Positions 58,366-64,000 of a stretch of 64,000 nt of DNA are shown here, one piece after another (position 1 is the stretch's first letter; each line of letters starts with the position of its first letter). Both the position numbers and the translations under genes were made by a program. This stretch comes from Rhodococcoides fascians A44A. Lineage in GTDB: Bacteria > Actinomycetota > Actinomycetes > Mycobacteriales > Mycobacteriaceae. The DNA lies in contig NZ_JMEX01000008.1 of the NCBI RefSeq assembly GCF_000760735.1, forward strand, positions 466,018 to 530,017, given 5' to 3'. Below the pieces are notes generated by a model. That model searched no databases, was not told the DNA's origin, and worked only from the letters and a program-made list of their open reading frames with translations.

Positions 58366-59157
58366 ATGAGCGCAACAGGCGCCGCGGAAACGGTCCAGAA
58401 CAACACGTGGTTCGAACGAGCAGCCCGGGCCGGTCACTTCGTCAGCGGGCTGCTGCACATCCTCATCGGCTACATCGCCGTTCGACTCGCCTTCGGGCAG
58501 GGCGGCAACGCCGACCAGTCCGGTGCGCTCGCCGAACTGGGCAGCAAACCCGGAGGTGCCATCGCACTGTGGGTCGCCGTCGTCGCGTTCGTCGCACTCG
58601 CACTGTGGCGAGTCATGGAAGCCGTCGTCGGCAAGAAGTCGGATCAGGACGAAGGCAGCGCGATGGACCGGCTCAAAGCCGCCGCCCTCGCCGTCGTCTA
58701 CCTGGCGTTCGCCTGGTCCACCTTCGGCTTCGCCAAGGGCTCCGGACAATCGAGCGGTCAACAGAACGCAGGCATGACCGCGCGATTGATGGAGAACGGA
58801 TTCGGCAAGATCGTGCTGATCGTCGTCGGACTCGTCGTGATCGGTGTCGGCGGCTACCACGTCTACAAGGGCGTATCGAAGAACTTCCTCGACGACCTGG
58901 AAGGCAACCAGAGCAAAGGCGTCGAGTATCTCGGCATCGCCGGGTACGCCGCCAAGGGTGCCGCATTGATCGGCGCCGGGGCACTGGTCGTCGTCGCGGT
59001 GTTCACCTCCGACCCCAGTAAGGCCACCGGCATCGACGGTGCCGTCAAGACGCTCGGTGAACAACCGTTCGGCCAGATACTCCTGGTCCTCGCCGGCGTC
59101 GGCATCGCGCTCTACGGCCTGTACGCCTTCGTCCTCGCTCGTCACGCACGCATGTGA
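58366..59157 (+). CDS. DUF1206 membrane protein
   Basis: The product has 263 residues from ATG 58366, with GGGGG before it; ATG 58333 is possible. Six hydrophobic segments in three repeats, each starting with a Gly-x-x-Gly-x-G pattern (ARAGHFVSGLLHILIG; GYAAKGAALIGAG; VLAGVGIALYG), which is the DUF1206 plan. Function unknown. It converges with the WYL regulator, with a short hairpin CCTCTA-CCCG-TAGAGG at the junction. Confidence 0.82.
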   Translation: MSATGAAETVQNNTWFERAARAGHFVSGLLHILIGYIAVRLAFGQGGNADQSGALAELGSKPGGAIALWVAVVAFVALALWRVMEAVVGKKSDQDEGSAMDRLKAAALAVVYLAFAWSTFGFAKGSGQSSGQQNAGMTARLMENGFGKIVLIVVGLVVIGVGGYHVYKGVSKNFLDDLEGNQSKGVEYLGIAGYAAKGAALIGAGALVVVAVFTSDPSKATGIDGAVKTLGEQPFGQILLVLAGVGIALYGLYAFVLARHARM

Positions 59158-59163
59158 GGGCCT

Positions 59164-60105
59164 CTACCCGTAGAGGGAGGTGAGTTCGGATCCGATTCGC
59201 GCGAGCTCGGCTCGCACCGAATCGGATTCGACGACTTCGAGCTCGGCACCCCAGCCCGCCAGGTGCTGGGCGATCATCACCGGCGCAGGCGCGGAGACCG
59301 TCGCCCTCAGCCGTCCGTCGACGACGTTCTGCACCACACAATGCTTGCCGAACTGCGCCTGCAGCACCGACAGCAACCTCTCCGGGATCTCGACGACCGC
59401 CGACGTCGCGCGCTGCCGGTCTTCCACGGTCTCGACGACGGACGCCCACGCGTCGGCGAGATCGAAATCCGCCGGACGCGAGAACACCGTGTCGGTGGGC
59501 GCGACCTCGGACATCCGGTCGAGGCGGAACGTCCGCAGGCCGTGAGCCGTCGATGCGATCAGATACCAGTGCCCGTTCTTGTCCACCAGCCCGAGTGGAC
59601 CGACCTCGCGGTGCCCGGGCCCAGTGTGACCGAACGTCTTGTAACCGAACGTCACGTTCACTCGCCGAACCACCGCGCGCTGCAGCAGTCCGACATGCTC
59701 CGAGCCTGCGGACAACTCCTGCCCCCACCTGGCCGGATCGATCGTCGTCGCATCGGCCGCGGCTTGCGCGTCGACCCTGAAGGGTTCGGGTAACGCCTTC
59801 ACCAGCTTGCGCACCGCGGCCTTGGCGTCCGGCGACAATGCGGCGCCCGGACCGACCAACGTGAACAACGCCTGCGCTTCCGTGGAACTCAGTCCGGTCA
59901 GGTCCGTTCGTGCGCCACCGATCAGTTGCCATCCGCCGTTCCGACCCGGTTGCGGATAGACCGGGATACCGGCGGACGACAGCGATTCCAGGTCCCGGCG
60001 TGCTGTCGAGGCCGACACCTCCAGTTCTTCGGCGACCTCGGCTGCGGTGATCCGCCCACGGGTCTGCATCAGGAGAAGTGTCGCCACGAGCCGGTCTGCG
60101 CGCAT
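59164..60105 (-). CDS. WYL-domain transcriptional regulator
   Basis: The product has 313 residues from ATG 60105. N-terminal helix-turn-helix of the DeoR/HTH_11 type (ITAAEVAEELEVSASTARRDLE), then WYL domain (HREVGPLGLVDKNGHWYLIAST, FRLDRM) and the WCX C-terminal extension. WYL domains bind nucleic acid or nucleotide-like ligands. A strong palindrome between this gene and the divergent VOC gene is the likely operator. Confidence 0.87.
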   Translation of the reverse strand: MRADRLVATLLLMQTRGRITAAEVAEELEVSASTARRDLESLSSAGIPVYPQPGRNGGWQLIGGARTDLTGLSSTEAQALFTLVGPGAALSPDAKAAVRKLVKALPEPFRVDAQAAADATTIDPARWGQELSAGSEHVGLLQRAVVRRVNVTFGYKTFGHTGPGHREVGPLGLVDKNGHWYLIASTAHGLRTFRLDRMSEVAPTDTVFSRPADFDLADAWASVVETVEDRQRATSAVVEIPERLLSVLQAQFGKHCVVQNVVDGRLRATVSAPAPVMIAQHLAGWGAELEVVESDSVRAELARIGSELTSLYG

Positions 60106-60124
60106 GCAGGAAAGTATCCCTCCG

Positions 60125-60149
60125 AAAGTGCTCAGAAGATGAGCACTTT
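60125..60149. promoter_or_regulatory. Operator candidate for the WYL regulator
   Basis: AAAGTGCTCA-GAAGA-TGAGCACTTT: perfect 10-bp arms around a 5-bp centre, 20 bases before the regulator start and 45 before the VOC start. Confidence 0.7.
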
Positions 60150-60193
60150 TACGTGCATAGTCGACTCCACAACCACGAGAGAGGGAGAACGCA

Positions 60194-60598
60194 ATGCTCA
60201 GAGGACTCAGCAACATCAGCTTCTACGCAGACGACGTCGACGCGGCAGGCCACTGGTACACCGACATCCTCGGAATCGCTCCGTACTTTCGCCGCGACAA
60301 CCCGGACGGAACACCGGGCTACGTCGAGTTCCGAGTCGGCGACTTCCAGCACGAACTGGGCATCGTCGACCGCAAATACGCGATCCCGGGAACCTCGAAG
60401 TCCGAATCCATCACCTTCTGGCACGTCGACGACCTCGCCGGATCGCTCGAGAAGCTCCTCGCCGCAGGCGCAACACTGCACGACGAGATCCGAGCCCGCG
60501 GCGAAGGCTTCGACACCGCATCCGTGGTCGACCCTTTCGGCAACGTCCTCGGCATCATGACCAACCCTCACTACCTGGAGATGCTCGGGCGGGCGTGA
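60194..60598 (+). CDS. VOC-family (glyoxalase/bleomycin-resistance-like) protein
   Basis: The product has 134 residues in two beta-alpha-beta-beta-beta halves, with ISFYADDVDAAGHWYTDILG and VVDPFGNVLGIM. Metal ligands may be His and Glu residues in HEL and FGN regions but are not the full glyoxalase I set. The AGAGAGGGAG site precedes ATG. Divergent from and probably controlled by the WYL regulator. Confidence 0.83.
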   Translation: MLRGLSNISFYADDVDAAGHWYTDILGIAPYFRRDNPDGTPGYVEFRVGDFQHELGIVDRKYAIPGTSKSESITFWHVDDLAGSLEKLLAAGATLHDEIRARGEGFDTASVVDPFGNVLGIMTNPHYLEMLGRA

Positions 60599-60717
60599 CG
60601 TTCCCCGTGCTCGGTTACCGTCGGGGATCCCCGCCGGAACGGGCGGAAGTGCCACGCCACACCTACCCTGTCGACTACGTTTACCTGTAACTATCGGTTG
60701 CATCTACGGAGGAACAC

Positions 60718-61176
60718 GTGAGCAAGACCCTCGAAGCCAGCATCGACGTCGACGCCAGTCCCGAGCAGGTGTGGAAGGTCGTCTCGGATCTGAAGCGCAT
60801 GGGTGAGTGGAGTCCTCAGTGCAAGAAGATGAAGGTCTTCGGTGGCGATGTCCGCAAGGGCACGACGACGCTCAACATCAATCGGAAGGGCCTGCTGGTC
60901 TGGCCGACCACGGCGAAGGTCGTCGAATTCCAGCCGAACAAGGCCATCGCGTTCCGCATCGCGGAGAACAAGACGATCTGGTCCTACACACTCACCCCGT
61001 CGGCAACGGGAACCACCGTGGTGGAGAAGCGTGAGGCCCCGACGGGCACGAGCGCCGTGTCCGGCTTCCTCGTCAAGAACGTTCTCGGCGGCATCGAGCA
61101 GTTCGACGTCGAACTCGTCGACGGAATGAACAAGACCCTGCAGCGCATCAAGTCGGAAAGCGAGCGCGCTCGGTAA
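60718..61176 (+). CDS. SRPBCC-family (START-like) protein
   Basis: The product has 152 residues from GTG 60718 with GGAGGA before it. ASIDVDASPEQVWKVVSDLKRMGEW is the standard SRPBCC/polyketide-cyclase-like start; the cavity would bind a hydrophobic ligand. No transport signal. Possible role in lipid handling; unknown. Confidence 0.82.
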   Translation: MSKTLEASIDVDASPEQVWKVVSDLKRMGEWSPQCKKMKVFGGDVRKGTTTLNINRKGLLVWPTTAKVVEFQPNKAIAFRIAENKTIWSYTLTPSATGTTVVEKREAPTGTSAVSGFLVKNVLGGIEQFDVELVDGMNKTLQRIKSESERAR

Positions 61177-61245
61177 AATGTTTGACGAGTGAAGTTTCTG
61201 GGCAGCCCCAGTTGTCAAACGGCAACGAACAAAAAGGGGCATGAC

Positions 61246-61518
61246 ATGACACCCGCACTCGGTTTCATCGGTTGGATCGTCATCGGCGGCTTGGCCGGAT
61301 GGATCGGTAGCAAGATCATGAAGACGGACGCATCGATGGGCATCATCTTGAACATCGTCGTCGGCATCATCGGAGGATTCCTCGGCGGCTGGTTGCTCAG
61401 CGTCTTCGGAGTCGATGTCAAGGGCGGCGGCCTGATCTTCAGCTTCCTCACCTGCCTGCTGGGCGCAGTGATTCTGCTGTTCATCGTCAAGGCTGTGACG
61501 GGTCGCTCGAGGACCTGA
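61246..61518 (+). CDS. GlsB/YeaQ/YmgE-family small membrane protein
   Basis: The product has 90 residues from ATG 61246, with AAAAGGGG before it. Three hydrophobic helices and the family start [32 protein letters not shown]. Induced by stress in other bacteria. Followed by a strong hairpin. Confidence 0.87.
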   Translation: MTPALGFIGWIVIGGLAGWIGSKIMKTDASMGIILNIVVGIIGGFLGGWLLSVFGVDVKGGGLIFSFLTCLLGAVILLFIVKAVTGRSRT

Positions 61519-61538
61519 CGGTCACTGCTCGTTCCCGG

Positions 61539-61577
61539 CTGCCGGGGCTTCTCACGTACTGTGTGAAGCCCCGGCAG
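61539..61577 (+). terminator. Hairpin terminator upstream of psd
   Basis: CTGCCGGGGCTTC pairs with GAAGCCCCGGCAG around a 12-base loop, 21 bases after the GlsB gene. Confidence 0.85.
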
Positions 61578-61621
61578 TGTCCGTTTCAGGCACTGCCCCC
61601 AGAGATGTTCTAAGGAGCGAA

Positions 61622-62338
61622 GTGGCCCGCCGTCCAGCCCCGATCGGTCAACCACCCAGCAGCGGCATAGCGCATGTCGCCGAGCTGGTGAAAAACACCG
61701 TTCCGCCGCTGCATCCAGCAGGCCTTCCCTTCGTCGCCGGGCCGCTCGCGGTCGCTGCACTCGGCCGCAGGCACAAGTGGATCCGCCGGGCCGGACTCAC
61801 CGCGGCCGGCGCGTGCGCCACGTTCTTCCGCCACCCCAGCCGCGTTCCGCCGAACCGTCAGGGCGTCGTCGTCGCACCTGCGGACGGGCTGATCACACTC
61901 GTCGACACCGCGGTGCCGCCCGCCGAGCTCGATCTCGGAACCGAGGCCGTTCCCCGCGTCAGCATCTTCCTCTCGGTCCTGGACGTGCACGTGCAACGCG
62001 TGCCCGTCGCCGGCGAGGTCGTCGAGGTCGTGCACCGCAAGGGCCAGTTCAAATCCGCGGACCTCGCCGAGGCGAGCGAGGTCAACGAACGCAACAGCAT
62101 GCACATCCGCACCCCGTCGGGACACGATCTCGGAGTCGTGCAGATCGCCGGGTTGATCGCTCGACGCATCGTCAACAACGCGAAGGTCGGCGACGCCTTG
62201 ACCATCGGTGACACCTACGGCCTCATCCGGTTCGGCTCCCGGGTGGACACGTACTTCCCTTCCGGTTCGACTCTGCTGGTCGAACCGGGCCAGCGGGCAG
62301 TCGGAGCCGAGACGGTGCTCGGCGAGCTTCCCCGATAG
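61622..62338 (+). CDS. psd: Phosphatidylserine decarboxylase proenzyme
   Basis: The product has 238 residues from GTG 61622 with AAGGAG before it. [12 protein letters not shown] and the self-cleavage site Gly205-Ser206 (RFGSRVD) are present; cleavage gives the pyruvoyl group. It makes phosphatidylethanolamine from phosphatidylserine at the membrane. Together with pssA, seven bases downstream, and the AAA ATPase gene it reproduces the Rv0437c-Rv0435c order. Confidence 0.92.
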   Translation: MARRPAPIGQPPSSGIAHVAELVKNTVPPLHPAGLPFVAGPLAVAALGRRHKWIRRAGLTAAGACATFFRHPSRVPPNRQGVVVAPADGLITLVDTAVPPAELDLGTEAVPRVSIFLSVLDVHVQRVPVAGEVVEVVHRKGQFKSADLAEASEVNERNSMHIRTPSGHDLGVVQIAGLIARRIVNNAKVGDALTIGDTYGLIRFGSRVDTYFPSGSTLLVEPGQRAVGAETVLGELPR

Positions 62339-62344
62339 CCGGCG

Positions 62345-63205
62345 ATGATCACCAGACGCGCCCGCCCGCCCGCAGCCGTCCGATTGCTGCCGTCCGTCGT
62401 CACCATTCTGGCGTTGTGCGCCGGCTTGTCCGCGGTGAAGTTCGCCCTGGACGGTCAGCTGGGAACCTCGCTGGCGATGATCGGCGCGGCCGCGATTCTC
62501 GATGCACTCGACGGCAGAATCGCCCGGTTGCTCGACGCCACCAGCCGCATCGGCGCCGAACTCGACTCACTCGCCGACGCCATCTCCTTCGGCGTGGCAC
62601 CGGCTCTCGTGCTGTACGTGACGCTGTTGGAAGGTTCGAGCAGTGGATGGATCATCGCGTTGGTGTACGCGGTGGCGATGGTGCTGCGTCTGGCACGGTT
62701 CAACACTCTTCTCGACGAGGACGACTCACCCGGTTACGCCAGTGAGTTCTTCACCGGCGTCCCGGCGCCCGCCGGTGCGCTGATCGTGCTCACCCCGATC
62801 GCGGCGTTCCAGGAATGGGGTGACGGCTGGTGGTCGTCGTTCTACGTCGTCGTCGGCTGGACCGTGTTCACCGCGGGCCTCGCAGTCAGCCGCATCCCGA
62901 CTCTCGCCCTCAAAACAGTCTCGGTTCCGCCGCGAATGGCAGCCGCGCTTCTGATTCTGGTGGCGCTGGCCGCTGCCGCGTTGATCACGTATCCGCTGGT
63001 TCTGCTGATGGTTCTCGTCGCGATGTACCTGGCGCACATTCCGTTCGCCGTTCGGTCGCAGCGCTGGGTCGCCGCCCGCCCCTACACCTGGGACGCCAAG
63101 CCGGCGGAGCGTCGAGCGGAGCGCCGGGCCATCCGCCGGGCGCCGGGCAACAACCGTAGGTCCGCAGCCAGGCTCGGCCTTCGTCGCCCGAAGAGCCCCC
63201 GATGA
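62345..63205 (+). CDS. pssA: CDP-diacylglycerol--serine O-phosphatidyltransferase
   Basis: The product has 286 residues and is a polytopic CDP-alcohol phosphotransferase. The motif D-G-x2-A-R-x8-G-x3-D-x3-D is at 56-78 with all residues present. It makes phosphatidylserine, the substrate of Psd. The last 40 residues are a highly basic cytosolic tail (many Arg). Confidence 0.92.
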   Translation: MITRRARPPAAVRLLPSVVTILALCAGLSAVKFALDGQLGTSLAMIGAAAILDALDGRIARLLDATSRIGAELDSLADAISFGVAPALVLYVTLLEGSSSGWIIALVYAVAMVLRLARFNTLLDEDDSPGYASEFFTGVPAPAGALIVLTPIAAFQEWGDGWWSSFYVVVGWTVFTAGLAVSRIPTLALKTVSVPPRMAAALLILVALAAAALITYPLVLLMVLVAMYLAHIPFAVRSQRWVAARPYTWDAKPAERRAERRAIRRAPGNNRRSAARLGLRRPKSPR

Positions 63206-63218
63206 GCGAGACGTCACG

Positions 63219-64000
63219 GTGACCGCACCGGAGTTGGTGCTGACCGCGCGGCTCAACACGTCGGCTGCGGATGCGCGCCGAGGAGTCGTCCGGCTGCACC
63301 CGGAGGTGTTGGCGGCCCTCGGCATTCGCGAGTGGGACGCTGTTGCACTGATCGGCGCGCGCCGGACCTCGGCTGTGGTGGGCACAGCACCCGACGGCAC
63401 CCCGCAGGGCACAGCACTGCTCGACGACGTCACGCTGTCCAACGCGGGCATCAAGGAGGACGGCTCCATCGCCGTCGCTCCCGTCACCGTGTACGGGGCC
63501 AGGACGGTGACGCTGTCCGGTTCGACGCTGGCCGTCGGATCCATTCCCGACGCGACGCTGCGCAAGGCCCTTCTCGGGAAGGTTCTGACTGCGGGCGACA
63601 CCGTCTCGCTGCTGCCACGGGATCTCGGTCCCGGTACCAGCACGAGCGCCGCGACCCAGGCATTGTCACGTTCGTTCGGGGTTGCGTGGACCAGCGAGCT
63701 GTTGACGGTCTCGGCCACCGATCCGAGCGGAGGTCCGGTCAGCGTGCAACCCAACTCGGCCGTCAGCTGGGGCACCGGAGCGCGAACACCCGTGTCGGAC
63801 AGGAACGAACAGCCACCCGCCGCAGCCGAGCCCGCGCCGGTCGAGGTCAAGGAGCTGGTCGGGGTGGCCGCTCAGCAGTCGAAGTTGACCGAGTGGCTTC
63901 GGTTGGCCCTCGACGAATCGGAACTGCTGGCCACGTTGGGTGCGTCGCCGCATCTAGGAGTCCTGATCACCGGTCCGGCGGGAGTCGGAAAGTCGACGCT
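63219..64000 (+). CDS. CDC48/VCP-like AAA ATPase, N-terminal part (3' end outside the window)
   Basis: The first 260 codons are present, from GTG 63219. An N-terminal CDC48_N-like double-psi barrel (RLNTSAADARRGVVRLHPEV) is followed by a Pro/Ala-rich linker and the beginning of a first AAA domain with Walker A GPAGVGKST near the edge. The M. tuberculosis orthologue Rv0435c lies beside pssA and psd in the same order. It would unfold proteins in the cytosol. Confidence 0.85.
   Translation, partial: MTAPELVLTARLNTSAADARRGVVRLHPEVLAALGIREWDAVALIGARRTSAVVGTAPDGTPQGTALLDDVTLSNAGIKEDGSIAVAPVTVYGARTVTLSGSTLAVGSIPDATLRKALLGKVLTAGDTVSLLPRDLGPGTSTSAATQALSRSFGVAWTSELLTVSATDPSGGPVSVQPNSAVSWGTGARTPVSDRNEQPPAAAEPAPVEVKELVGVAAQQSKLTEWLRLALDESELLATLGASPHLGVLITGPAGVGKST

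Overview
The window looks like a chromosomal segment of a mycolic-acid actinobacterium, most likely Rhodococcus or a close relative in Nocardiaceae. The DNA is GC-rich, starts are often GTG or TTG, and several neighbour groups match what I recall of the Mycobacterium tuberculosis Rv0435c-Rv0468 region: AAA ATPase / pssA / psd, groEL2, lpdC, ramB, icl1 and fadB2. No rRNA, tRNA, insertion sequence, prophage or CRISPR array was seen. The species is inferred from gene content, not from a marker gene.

Layout. 1-4.6 kb: the end of a lipase, a six-copy 23-bp repeat, an F420-type flavoprotein, a first PPK2, an alcohol dehydrogenase and fadB2. 4.7-8.4 kb: isocitrate lyase and its RamB-type regulator. 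8.4-12.7 kb: a minus-strand run of oxidoreductases, a metallo-hydrolase and two tandem paralogous membrane proteins behind a small XRE repressor. 12.9-18.5 kb: a urea ABC transporter (urtABCDE) plus a GntR regulator. 18.5-23.6 kb: the methylcitrate cycle prpDBC, divergent from prpR. 23.6-32.5 kb: an iron-type binding lipoprotein, an M48 peptidase, an AhpD-like protein, lpdA, an M19 dipeptidase with a membrane partner, a prolyl oligopeptidase and a hydrolase.

32.5-34.5 kb holds three very short genes (40, 42 and 37 codons), each with a strong ribosome binding site, next to a second PPK2. They resemble in size, composition and neighbourhood the PorA/PorH mycomembrane channel peptides of Corynebacterium. 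34.6-45 kb: zwf, pncA, a MOSC protein, an aspA-ansP-ansA operon with a divergent GntR regulator, a lipoprotein and a LigD-type polymerase. 44.8-52 kb: groEL (two CIRCE boxes), a second AnsP-like permease, a soluble Ser/Thr kinase, a DMT transporter and a BCCT transporter. 53.4-57.9 kb: an overlapping cluster of GPP34, DUF1801, UBP zinc finger, cyclic-nucleotide-domain histidine kinase, and a response regulator fused to a thioredoxin-reductase-like enzyme. 58-64 kb: a WYL regulator/VOC pair, small stress proteins, then psd-pssA-AAA ATPase.

Working together: isocitrate lyase, methylcitrate cycle, FadB2 and Lpd form an acetyl-CoA/propionyl-CoA block under two paralogous regulators (RamB, PrpR) that appear to share an operator core AAMTTTGCGAA. 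Asparagine, aspartate and urea genes form a nitrogen-scavenging theme. Psd, PssA, GroEL and the candidate porin peptides relate to the cell envelope.
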